DNA of 17,987 nucleotides from the NCBI RefSeq assembly GCF_042646165.1, contig NZ_JBHRTC010000033.1; one strand, 5' to 3'. Source of the stretch: Microbaculum marinum (lineage in GTDB: Bacteria > Pseudomonadota > Alphaproteobacteria > Rhizobiales > Tepidamorphaceae). Positions 1 to 6,257 of this stretch are shown in pieces. The notes under the pieces are model-generated. The model did not search any database and was not told the DNA's origin. It saw only the letters and a list, made by a program, of their open reading frames with translations. Numbering within the stretch: the stretch's first letter is position 1; every line of letters begins with the position of its first letter. Both the position numbers and the translations under genes were made by a program.

Positions 1-51
1 CTTCCCCACCCGGCCGCCGACACCTCGCCCTACGACACGAAGGAGACACCC

Positions 52-462
52 ATGACCCGCAATCACAAGCGCTTCGCCGCCCGCATCCTGCCCGTCGTCC
101 TTGGCCTGGGCGTGATAGGCGTCGGCGTCGGCACGGTTCGCACGACGCCCGCCAGCGCGGGATCGGCTCCCGTCAGCTGCGAAATCCAGGCCGCCCGCGC
201 AGGAAGCATGATCGCCCTTTCAGGCGTCGTCCACTCGAGCGCCTCTGTCGAGGGCTCCTACCGGCTCTCCGTCGTCTCCTCCGGCGGCGGTGGTTCCTCC
301 AACATCAACCAGGGAGGCGGCTTCACAATCGGCTCCGACGGCTCGGCAACCCTCGGCCAGGTCACCCTCGGCAATTCCGGTGCCGTCTACGATGCGAGGC
401 TGCAGGTCACCGTTTCGGGCAAGACCTACAGCTGCGACCAGCGCATCGATGGAAACATTTGA
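52..462 (+). CDS. csgH: CsgH-like curli/amyloid fibre chaperone, exported
   Basis: A 136-residue exported protein. It has a basic N-terminus (RNHKRFAARI), a hydrophobic stretch at about residues 12-29, and a likely signal peptidase I site after ASA (34-36). The mature part is a small beta-rich domain with two cysteines (C43 and C128) placed to form a disulfide, a GSYRLSV strand at 68-74, a glycine/serine turn at 78-83, and a Q-G-G-x-F segment near 87-91. This matches my memory of the alphaproteobacterial CsgH family, periplasmic inhibitors of premature curli subunit aggregation functionally related to CsgC. An AAGGAG sits about 6 nt before the ATG. Frame 1 stays open upstream to the window edge, so a longer start cannot be excluded, but the signal peptide and ribosome site favour this one. 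Curli subunit and secretion genes would be expected left of the window and are not visible. The family call is by pattern only. Confidence 0.7.
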   Translation: MTRNHKRFAARILPVVLGLGVIGVGVGTVRTTPASAGSAPVSCEIQAARAGSMIALSGVVHSSASVEGSYRLSVVSSGGGGSSNINQGGGFTIGSDGSATLGQVTLGNSGAVYDARLQVTVSGKTYSCDQRIDGNI

Positions 463-492
463 GCCAAGACCAACAACACATTGCGCTCAACT

Positions 493-523
493 CGGGGCTC
501 CCCACGGGAGCCCCGTTTCGTTT
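493..523 (+). terminator. Intrinsic terminator after the csgH-like gene
   Basis: A perfect 10-bp GC-rich stem (arms 493-502 and 506-515, 3-nt loop) is followed on the plus strand by TTTCGTTT. It lies 30 nt after the csgH-like stop codon. The minus-strand side of the stem has no T run, so it serves the plus-strand gene best. It could still partly block read-through from the convergent recQ, which ends at 536. Confidence 0.85.
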
Positions 524-535
524 GGGGCGCCGGTA

Positions 536-2344
536 TCAGCCGTTGAGCGCCTTCAGGAAGGTTCGACCGAACGCATCGAGCTTCGCCGCGCCGACGCCGC
601 GCACCAGCGCCATCTCGTCCAGCGTCGAGGGATGCCTGACGACCATCTCCTCGAGCGTACGATCGGCGAACACGACATATGCCGGCACGCCGCGCTCGGA
701 GGCGATCTCCCGCCGCAGCGCCTTGAGCCTTCCGAGCAGTTCGTCCTGCGCTCCGGACAACGCGGGAGCCGCGACCGCATTGCGACGCTCACGACTCGAT
801 TTTCGCGGCTTCTCCAGGCGGATCATGAACGTCTCGCCCCCGTCGAGCAGGCTTTCTGCCCTTTCGGTCAAGCCCACCGTGCCGAATGCACCAGGTTCGG
901 TACGCAGGAACCCCGCCGCAACGAGCTGCCGGACAATCGAACGCCATTCCTGCTTCTTGCGCGTGGCGCCGGCCGCAAACAGCGGCAGGCTGTCGTGGCC
1001 TCGCGACAGGACGGCTTCGCTTGCATCGCCGACCAGCAAAGACACGATATAAGCGGCGCCGTATCGCTCACCGGTCAGGCGGATGGCGTCGACGACCAGA
1101 CGGGCCGCATCCGCCCCGTCGACCAGGTCGGGCGGGTCCAGGCAGACGTCGCAGTTCCCGCAGGGCTTTCCGCTCTCCCCGAAATAGGCGAGCAACGCGA
1201 CGCGCCGGCAACTCGTCGCCTCGCAGTAGCCGATCATCGAATCGAGACGGTTCGCGTCCACGCGCCTGCGATCCGGTTCGCAGTCCTGCTCGTCGATGAA
1301 GCGCCGCCGCGTCCGCACGTCCTCCAGACCGTAGAGCATGAAGGCTTCAGCCGGGGCGCCGTCGCGTCCCGCCCTGCCGATCTCCTGGTAGTAGGCCTCC
1401 AGGCTGCCGGGAATGTCGCCGTGCACGACGTAGCGTACGTCGGACTTGTCGATTCCCATCCCGAAGGCGACGGTCGCGACGATCACGATACCGGTCTCCG
1501 CCAGGAAGGCTTCCTGGTTGGCAGATCGGTCCTCGGCGCTCATGCCGGCATGGTACGCGAGCGCGCGGACTCCAACGGCGGACAGTGCCGCGGCCGTGTC
1601 CTCGACCTTCTTTCGGGAAATCCGGTAGACGATGCCGCTCTGGCCCGGCCGCGCCTTCACGAAGGCTTCGATATCCGCTCCCGCTCGCCGCTTCTCGGCG
1701 ACCGTCAGCTGGATGTTCGGGCGGTCGAAGCCGGACACGAAGACCTCCGCCTGTCCGCCGAACAGCTTCCCCACGATGTCGTCGCGCGTCGAGCGGTCCG
1801 CGGTTGCCGTCAGGGCGATGATAGGGGTCCCCGGAAACGATTCGCGAAGCGCGCCAAGGCTGAGATACTCGGCGCGAAAACTGTGTCCCCATTGCGAGAT
1901 GCAGTGCGCCTCATCGACTGCGACGAGGCTCGGCGAGAGCTTCTCCAGCGCGGCCAGCATGCGCGGCGTCATCAGCCGCTCCGGCGACATGTACAGAAGC
2001 CGCACGTCGCCTCGCGCGACCCGCCGCCAGATCTCGACATTGTCCTCCCGCGACTTGCCGGAGTGAATCGCTTCAGCAGCCTGGCCGGCCAGCCTCAACG
2101 CGGCCACCTGATCGTCCATCAACGCAATCAGCGGGGATACGACGATGGCCACGCCCCCCTTCACGAGCGCCGGCAACTGGTAACACAGGGATTTGCCGGC
2201 ACCGGTCGGCATCACCGCCAGGACGTTGTGGCCGTTCAGGACGGCGTCGACAACGGGCTCCTGGCCGTCACGGAAGCCGGCAAACCCGAACGCGTCCTTC
2301 AGGACGGCGTGCTTGGCGGCTTCGATGTCGGGGTTTCGCACCAT
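536..2344 (-). CDS. recQ: ATP-dependent DNA helicase RecQ
   Basis: A 602-residue superfamily 2 helicase that unwinds DNA 3'-5' in recombination and replication-fork repair. In order: Walker A TGAGKS (47-52), the DEAH box (144-147) followed by the RecQ aromatic loop region with SQWGHSFR, motif III ALTATA (177-182), the second RecA-like lobe with FGMGIDKSDVRYV (294-306), and motif VI QEIGRAGRDG (320-329). The RecQ zinc site is complete (C379, C395, C398, C401, in CRR and CGNCDVC). A winged-helix RQC region and a C-terminal HRDC domain (about 531-602) follow. Length is close to E. coli RecQ (about 609). The ATG at 2344 has no clear ribosome site and a TATACA lies 6 nt upstream, so the message may be leaderless. 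The second codon is GTG and is an alternative start. The gene is 49 nt downstream of the GH5 gene and may also be read from its promoter. Confidence 0.96.
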   Translation of the reverse strand: MVRNPDIEAAKHAVLKDAFGFAGFRDGQEPVVDAVLNGHNVLAVMPTGAGKSLCYQLPALVKGGVAIVVSPLIALMDDQVAALRLAGQAAEAIHSGKSREDNVEIWRRVARGDVRLLYMSPERLMTPRMLAALEKLSPSLVAVDEAHCISQWGHSFRAEYLSLGALRESFPGTPIIALTATADRSTRDDIVGKLFGGQAEVFVSGFDRPNIQLTVAEKRRAGADIEAFVKARPGQSGIVYRISRKKVEDTAAALSAVGVRALAYHAGMSAEDRSANQEAFLAETGIVIVATVAFGMGIDKSDVRYVVHGDIPGSLEAYYQEIGRAGRDGAPAEAFMLYGLEDVRTRRRFIDEQDCEPDRRRVDANRLDSMIGYCEATSCRRVALLAYFGESGKPCGNCDVCLDPPDLVDGADAARLVVDAIRLTGERYGAAYIVSLLVGDASEAVLSRGHDSLPLFAAGATRKKQEWRSIVRQLVAAGFLRTEPGAFGTVGLTERAESLLDGGETFMIRLEKPRKSSRERRNAVAAPALSGAQDELLGRLKALRREIASERGVPAYVVFADRTLEEMVVRHPSTLDEMALVRGVGAAKLDAFGRTFLKALNG

Positions 2345-2350
2345 CCGCCG

Positions 2351-2379
2351 TGTATAGGAGGTGGCGATTGATTCGACGA
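2351..2379 (-). promoter_or_regulatory. Possible promoter giving a leaderless recQ message
   Basis: On the minus strand, TCGTCG (2374-2379) and TATACA (2351-2356) are separated by 17 nt. The -10 box is good, but the -35 matches only 3 of 6 positions. Initiation about 7 nt after the -10 would fall at the recQ ATG, which fits the missing ribosome site. This is a pattern match only. Confidence 0.25.
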
Positions 2380-2393
2380 CGCGCTGCGAGGCG

Positions 2394-3482
2394 TCAATTC
2401 GTCTGGAAATCGTCGTCCTGGCGGAGCTGCCGGCGGATCCAACGGCCGGACTCTTTCAGATTGCGGGTGCCGGAGTACTGGCCGTCCGGACACGTCCCGG
2501 TTTCGAAGGTGGCACCGGAGCGCCAGTCGTCGGAGAAGTTCCAGTACGTCCAGCCGATCTTCTTCCGCTTCATCAGCCGCAGGTACTTCTTTGTCTCCGC
2601 CATATCGTTCGGGCCGTCGCCGGTGAATTCCTGCATGCCGAATTCGCTGACGAACATCGGCAGCTTGCTCGCCGCCCGCCGCAGCGCGCTGCGGTACTGC
2701 TCCTTGTGCGATCCGGCATAGAAATGGAACGTGTAGACGACGTTCTCGGCATCCACAGGCTCGTCCAGCACTTCCGACTCGCGTGCCCCTTCCGACAGGC
2801 CCATCGAGGACCAGGCGCGGGTTCCCAGCAGGATGACGGCATCCTTGTCCTGCCTGCGGATGACCGGAATGATCTCCTCGTGGTAGCTCCGGATCAGATC
2901 CCAGGAGACCCCGTTGGGCTCGTTCGCCACCTCGTAGAGGATATTGTTCTTGTCCTTGTTGCGCCTGGCGATGCTACGGAAGAACTGCTTCGCCAGTTCC
3001 AGGTTGTAGTACGGATCGCCGGGCGTGAGGACATGCCAGTCGATGATGACGTACAGACCCTTCGCGGTGGCCTCGTCGATCAGTTCGTTGACGAGGTCCC
3101 GGTAACGCCTGGGATCCAGTTCGTAACCACCCTCCTGGATATAGACGGCCAGACGGACCACGTCGGCTTTCCAGTCATTGGCAAGGGCGCGCAGGGACTT
3201 GCCACGGATGCACTGGGCGTACCATTGAAGTCCGTGCGAACTGATGCCGCGCAATTGGACCGGCTTGCGGTCTTCGTTGCAGAGAAACCTGCCCCTGCAC
3301 ACGCTCAATGCGCCATTGATGTCGACCGGGCTGCCCTGTGGCGCAGACACCGCTGGCCGATCAGCTGCGCGCGACGTGCCGACCGGTCCGCCGGTCCAGA
3401 TCGCTGCTGCAATAGCCGCCGCATATCCTGCTGCGCGGAAGACTCTGCCCGTCGACATTCTCAAGTTCCAAAAGCGGTTCAT
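2394..3482 (-). CDS. Secreted GH5-family endoglucanase (cellulase)
   Basis: A 362-residue glycoside hydrolase family 5 protein, best matching endo-beta-1,4-glucanases (GH5_2-like). It should cleave cellulose or a related beta-glucan outside the cytoplasm. The export signal has basic residues, an Ala-rich core (about 18-30) and cleavage near SRAA (37-40). The catalytic domain spans about 53-350 with the usual landmarks: RGISSHGLQWY (78-88), the strand ending DWH (H150), the acid/base glutamate E188 in NEP, HFY (H253, Y255), the nucleophile E280 in VSEFG, and the substrate-stacking WTYWNFSDD (311-319). SEFG replaces the more usual SEWG. Four cysteines (62, 68, 91, 331) could form disulfides. 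No carbohydrate-binding module or anchor is seen. An internal ATG at 3458 (residue 9) has a better purine-rich ribosome site and still leaves a full signal peptide, so the true start may be there. A promoter lies just upstream. The natural substrate is not decided by sequence. Confidence 0.88.
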   Translation of the reverse strand: MNRFWNLRMSTGRVFRAAGYAAAIAAAIWTGGPVGTSRAADRPAVSAPQGSPVDINGALSVCRGRFLCNEDRKPVQLRGISSHGLQWYAQCIRGKSLRALANDWKADVVRLAVYIQEGGYELDPRRYRDLVNELIDEATAKGLYVIIDWHVLTPGDPYYNLELAKQFFRSIARRNKDKNNILYEVANEPNGVSWDLIRSYHEEIIPVIRRQDKDAVILLGTRAWSSMGLSEGARESEVLDEPVDAENVVYTFHFYAGSHKEQYRSALRRAASKLPMFVSEFGMQEFTGDGPNDMAETKKYLRLMKRKKIGWTYWNFSDDWRSGATFETGTCPDGQYSGTRNLKESGRWIRRQLRQDDDFQTN

Positions 3483-3508
3483 CGTCTGAAACGACGCGCC
3501 CGGACGCG

Positions 3509-3538
3509 CCTATAGTCTTTCAATTGGTCGCATGTCTA
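3509..3538 (-). promoter_or_regulatory. Candidate sigma70-like promoter for the GH5 gene
   Basis: On the minus strand, TAGACA (3533-3538, 5/6 to consensus) and TATAGG (3509-3514, 4/6) are separated by 18 nt. The spacer is more A/T-rich than its surroundings. Transcription would begin near 3502, about 20 nt before the first GH5 start and about 45 nt before the internal ATG. It sits after the ribosomal-cluster terminator, as expected for an independent unit. Confidence 0.5.
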
Positions 3539-3608
3539 GAAGCGAAAAGAGGCAGCGACAGATCCCGAAAGGGGCATCACGAAAGTGTGATCATTCGGCT
3601 GCCGCAAC

Positions 3609-3633
3609 AAAAAAGGGGCCCTGACGGGCCCCT
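3609..3633 (-). terminator. Intrinsic terminator ending the ribosomal cluster
   Basis: On the minus strand, an 8-bp stem (A-GGGGCCC against GGGCCCC-T, arms 3614-3621 and 3626-3633, 4-nt loop) is followed directly by a T tract (plus-strand A run 3609-3614). It lies 24 nt after the rplQ stop. This is a textbook Rho-independent terminator. Confidence 0.95.
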
Positions 3634-3657
3634 CAAATCGCCGTCGGCAAGGGCGGC

Positions 3658-4086
3658 TCAGGCCGCTTCACCCTCGCGGCTTGCTTCGGCTTCGTGCCGG
3701 GCACGATCCTCGGCGCCTTTGACGCTCTCGTCGCGATCGACCAGCTCGATCACCGCCACCGGCGCGGCATCGCCGTGACGGAAGCCCGCCTTCAGGACCC
3801 GGGTATAGCCGCCAGCCCGGTCCTTGTAACGCGGCGCGAGCGTGTCGAAGAGCTTGGCCACGGCATCGGTGTCGCGAACCTCGCTTATCGCCTGACGGCG
3901 CGCGTGAAGGTCGCCCCGCTTGCCGAGCGTGACGAGCTTGTCCACGATCGGCTTCAGCTCCTTCGCCTTAGGCAGCGTGGTAACGATCTGTTCATGGCGG
4001 ATCAATGAAGCCGCCATGTTCGCGAACAGTGCCTTGCGATGGCTCGCGGTACGGTTCAGCTTGCGGCCGGTCTTGCCGTGGCGCAT
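3658..4086 (-). CDS. rplQ: 50S ribosomal protein L17
   Basis: A 142-residue L17, which sits near the exit-tunnel end of the 50S subunit. The N-terminal signature MRHGKTGRKLNR and the segment around residues 45-62 (LKPIVDKLVTLGKRGDLHAR) are typical, as is AGGYTRVLKAGFRHGDAAP near 91-109. The C-terminal 30 or so residues are a charged E/R/A-rich tail of the kind seen in alphaproteobacteria. AAGGAG lies 6 nt before the ATG. It follows rpoA by 35 nt and is the last gene before the cluster terminator, the usual position. Confidence 0.98.
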   Translation of the reverse strand: MRHGKTGRKLNRTASHRKALFANMAASLIRHEQIVTTLPKAKELKPIVDKLVTLGKRGDLHARRQAISEVRDTDAVAKLFDTLAPRYKDRAGGYTRVLKAGFRHGDAAPVAVIELVDRDESVKGAEDRARHEAEASREGEAA

Positions 4087-4121
4087 GGAACTCTCCTTAA
4101 AATGCCGGACGCATTGGCGTC

Positions 4122-5138
4122 TTAGTAGTGGTCCTCGTAACGCTTGGCCAGCTCTTCGATGTTCTCAGGCGGCCAGTTCGTCACTTCCATGCCGAGGTGC
4201 AGACCCATCTGGGCAAGCACCTCCTTGATCTCGTTCAGCGACTTGCGCCCGAAGTTCGGGGTGCGAAGCATTTCGGCTTCCGACTTCTGGATCAGATCGC
4301 CGATGTAGACGATGTTATCGTTCTTCAGGCAGTTGGCCGAGCGGACCGACAGTTCCAGTTCGTCAACCTTCTTGAGCAGCGCCGGATTGAAGGCGAGTTC
4401 GGGAACCATCTCCTCGACGACTTCCGCCTTCGGCTCCTCGAAGTTCACGAAGACGTCGAGCTGGTCCTGCAGGATGCGCGCGGCATAAGCGACCGCATCG
4501 TCGGGGCGAACCGAGCCATCGGTCTCCACGACCATCGTCAACTTGTCGTAGTCGAGGATCTGACCCTCGCGGGTGTTCTCTACACGATAGGAAACGCGCC
4601 GCACCGGGCTGTAGAGGCTGTCGACCGGGATGAGCCCGATCGGCGCATCCTCGGGCCGGTTCCGGTCGGCAGGCGCGTAACCCTTGCCGGTGTTCACAGT
4701 GAACTCGATCCGGATTTCCGCGCCGTCGTCCAGCGTGCAGAGGACGAGTTCGGGATTGAGGACCTGGATGTCGCCGATGGTCTGAATGTCGCCGGCGGTC
4801 ACCTGACCGGGGCCCTGCTTCTTCAGAACCATGCGCTTGGGGCCCTCGCCCTGCATGGAAATCGACACGTCCTTGATGTTCAGAACGACGTCGGTAACAT
4901 CCTCGCGGACGCCGGGAATGGACGAGAACTCGTGCAGCACGCCATCGATCTGCACAGATGTCACGGCTGCGCCCTGCAGCGACGACAGCAGCACACGCCG
5001 CAGCGCGTTGCCGAGCGTCGTGCCGAACCCCCGCTCGAGCGGCTCGGCCACGACAGTGGCAAAGCGCCGGGCATCGGACCCGGCTGAGACTTCGAGCTTG
5101 TTCGGCTTGATCAGCTCTTGCCAGTTCTTCTCAATCAC
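4122..5138 (-). CDS. rpoA: DNA-directed RNA polymerase subunit alpha
   Basis: A 338-residue alpha subunit. The dimer starts core polymerase assembly, and the C-terminal domain contacts UP elements and activators. The N-terminal domain (about 1-235) carries ERGFGTTLGNALRRVLLSS (35-53). A linker rich in E and V follows, then the C-terminal domain (about 255-325) with RSANCL (266-271), whose first Arg corresponds to the DNA-binding R265 of E. coli, and the helix-hairpin-helix segment TPNFGRKSLNEI (293-304). The start is GTG, with GAGG 7 nt upstream. The in-frame sequence begins with the family N-terminus NWQELIKPNKL, so this start is secure. The 99-nt upstream gap holds a strong hairpin and a ten-codon ORF overlapping the start. 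No rpsD lies between rpsK and rpoA, unlike in gammaproteobacteria. Confidence 0.99.
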   Translation of the reverse strand: MIEKNWQELIKPNKLEVSAGSDARRFATVVAEPLERGFGTTLGNALRRVLLSSLQGAAVTSVQIDGVLHEFSSIPGVREDVTDVVLNIKDVSISMQGEGPKRMVLKKQGPGQVTAGDIQTIGDIQVLNPELVLCTLDDGAEIRIEFTVNTGKGYAPADRNRPEDAPIGLIPVDSLYSPVRRVSYRVENTREGQILDYDKLTMVVETDGSVRPDDAVAYAARILQDQLDVFVNFEEPKAEVVEEMVPELAFNPALLKKVDELELSVRSANCLKNDNIVYIGDLIQKSEAEMLRTPNFGRKSLNEIKEVLAQMGLHLGMEVTNWPPENIEELAKRYEDHY

Positions 5139-5199
5139 GGTCGAACCTCGTTGGATTGGTCATGATCGCGCGGGCGGATCCGCCACCGCCGCAGCGAGG

Positions 5200-5228
5200 C
5201 CGGCGAGCGGGACAAAACCCCTCGCCGG
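5200..5228 (-). other. Strong hairpin in the rpsK-rpoA gap
   Basis: The arms CCGGCGAG and CTCGCCGG (5200-5207 and 5221-5228) form a perfect 8-bp stem. A 3-bp GGG/CCC extension continues above a single-base bulge, with a 6-nt A/C loop on the plus strand. No T run follows on either strand in the position expected for an intrinsic terminator. It starts 9 nt after the rpsK stop. It could be an RNA processing, stability or partial attenuation site; its function is unknown. Confidence 0.6.
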
Positions 5229-5237
5229 GATAAAAAG

Positions 5238-5627
5238 TCAGACCCGGCGGCGCTTGCGCGGCCGGCAACCATTGTGCGGGATCGGCGTAACGTCACGGAT
5301 AGCAGTGATCGTGAAACCGGCCGCCTGCAACGCCCGAAGCGCGGATTCGCGTCCCGACCCTGGGCCACGCACCTCTACCTCGAGGGTGCGCATGCCGTGC
5401 TCGGAAGCCTTCTTGGCCGCGTCTTCGGCTGCCATCTGGGCCGCGAACGGTGTCGACTTGCGCGATCCCTTGAAACCCATCGTGCCCGCCGACGACCAGG
5501 AAATCGCATTGCCCTGCGCGTCGGTGATGGTGATCATCGTGTTGTTGAAGGAGGCGCTCACGTGAGCGACGCCGGAGGTTATGTTCTTGCGCTCGCGGCG
5601 GCGTACGCGCTGGGTGTCTCTGGCCAT
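5238..5627 (-). CDS. rpsK: 30S ribosomal protein S11
   Basis: A 129-residue S11, a platform protein of the 30S subunit near the E site and the mRNA exit. Typical features are an R/E-rich N-terminus (RRRERKNITSGVAHV), the segment ASFNNTMITITDAQGNAISW (25-44), SSAGTMGFKGSRKSTPFAAQ, and the invariant C-terminus PHNGCRPRKRRRV. AAGGA lies 9 nt before the ATG. It follows rpsM by 39 nt. The last 30 codons contain the glycine/arginine-rich VRGPGSGRESALRAL region that contacts 16S rRNA. Confidence 0.99.
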   Translation of the reverse strand: MARDTQRVRRRERKNITSGVAHVSASFNNTMITITDAQGNAISWSSAGTMGFKGSRKSTPFAAQMAAEDAAKKASEHGMRTLEVEVRGPGSGRESALRALQAAGFTITAIRDVTPIPHNGCRPRKRRRV

Positions 5628-5666
5628 TCTATCTGATCCTTGCCTGGGCTTGCGTGTCGCGGCCGA

Positions 5667-6035
5667 CTATTTCTTCTTGCCGGCGATCGCCTTGGCCGGT
5701 CCCTTGCGGGTGCGGGCGTTGGTATGGGTACGCTGACCGCGCACCGGCAGCCCGCGACGATGGCGCAGGCCGCGGTAGCAGCCCAGATCCATCAGCCGCT
5801 TGATGTTCATCGCGACATCACGGCGCAGGTCACCCTCGACAATGTAGTCGCGGTCGATCGTCTCTCGGATCTGCAACACTTCCGCGTCGGACAATTCGTT
5901 GACGCGCCGCTCTGGCGGAATGCTGACCTTCTCGCAGATCTCCCTGGCCTTGGTCGGTCCAATGCCATGGATGTAGCGCAGCGCGATTTCGACGCGCTTG
6001 TTCGTCGGGATATTGACGCCTGCAATTCGAGCCAC
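5667..6035 (-). CDS. rpsM: 30S ribosomal protein S13
   Basis: A 122-residue S13, a 30S head protein that contacts the P-site tRNA and the intersubunit bridge to the 50S. It begins ARIAGVNIPTNKRVEIALRY, carries the helix-two-turn-helix IHGIGPTKA near 22-30, and ends in a basic tail, RGQRTHTNARTRKGPAKA. I place the start at the GTG at 6035. It gives the canonical N-terminus and has GGAG 8 nt upstream (6044-6047). The frame stays open further upstream, but those residues are not S13-like. It is the first gene of the alpha block and follows a 222-nt gap with a candidate promoter and two hairpins. Confidence 0.97.
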   Translation of the reverse strand: MARIAGVNIPTNKRVEIALRYIHGIGPTKAREICEKVSIPPERRVNELSDAEVLQIRETIDRDYIVEGDLRRDVAMNIKRLMDLGCYRGLRHRRGLPVRGQRTHTNARTRKGPAKAIAGKKK

Positions 6036-6055
6036 GTTTCTCGCTCCAAACCGGA

Positions 6056-6071
6056 CCGGTCTATCGACCGG
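6056..6071 (-). other. Leader hairpin B, just before the rpsM ribosome site
   Basis: CCGGTC and GACCGG (arms 6056-6061 and 6066-6071) form a perfect 6-bp stem with a 4-nt loop. It ends 8 nt before the GGAG of rpsM. The stem sequence is the same as in leader hairpin A (6120-6139), so the arms of the two can also pair with each other. See the finding on this leader. Confidence 0.6.
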
Positions 6072-6119
6072 GATTTCCACCAATTCACTGACAAACACGC
6101 AACGCACGACGCGGGCGCC

Positions 6120-6139
6120 CCGGTCTCGTTTCAGACCGG
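6120..6139 (-). other. Leader hairpin A in the adk-rpsM gap
   Basis: CCGGTCT and AGACCGG (arms 6120-6126 and 6133-6139) form a perfect 7-bp stem around a 6-nt loop. No T run follows on the minus strand, so it is not an intrinsic terminator. Its downstream arm is complementary to the first arm of hairpin B, allowing an alternative fold. Confidence 0.6.
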
Positions 6140-6181
6140 CTGACACCCGACGGCTCTATTCCTTGCGGATAGGTGCCGCTG

Positions 6182-6209
6182 GATATCGTATCGGAACGTG
6201 TTTCGTCAA
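6182..6209 (-). promoter_or_regulatory. Candidate promoter for rpsM-rpsK-rpoA-rplQ
   Basis: On the minus strand, TTGACG (6204-6209, 5/6 to the -35 consensus, inside GTTGACG) is followed after 16 nt by GATATC (6182-6187, 3/6). The region is less GC-rich than the surrounding genes. Initiation near 6175 would give a leader of about 140 nt carrying both hairpins. The -10 box is weak. Confidence 0.4.
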
Positions 6210-6257
6210 CCTCTGCCTGTCATTTACCTTCTGCGAACAGACTCTGTTCCCGAACCT

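Noticed and set aside
1..55. Possible C-terminal end of an upstream gene with its TGA at 53-55 overlapping the csgH-like ATG
   Set aside because: Only 17 codons are visible, with an Arg/Pro-rich composition and no recognisable motif. Frame 1 is also open, so coding upstream cannot be judged from this edge.
290..2371. Very long plus-strand open frame (about 690 codons) across recQ
   Set aside because: It is the antisense shadow of recQ. The protein is R/D/Q-rich with no recognisable domain, while the minus strand encodes a complete helicase with all motifs. High GC content leaves few stop codons on the opposite strand.
2361..3515. Plus-strand open frame of 384 codons opposite the GH5 gene
   Set aside because: Antisense shadow of a gene with clear GH5 catalytic motifs. 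An AGGAGG-like sequence upstream (2357-2361) is probably chance.
3576..3591. ATCAC/GTGAT inverted repeat between the terminator and the GH5 promoter, considered as an operator
   Set aside because: Only 5 bp per arm, placed well upstream of the promoter core, and expected by chance at this length.
6235..6249. Perfect 6-bp inverted repeat (GAACAG/CTGTTC) just after adk, considered as a terminator
   Set aside because: Short stem with modest GC, a 3-nt loop and no T run after it on the minus strand.
6036..6257. Looked for rpmJ (L36) between secY/adk and rpsM
   Set aside because: No short open frame with the L36 cysteine pattern is present on the minus strand; in alphaproteobacteria rpmJ is normally elsewhere.
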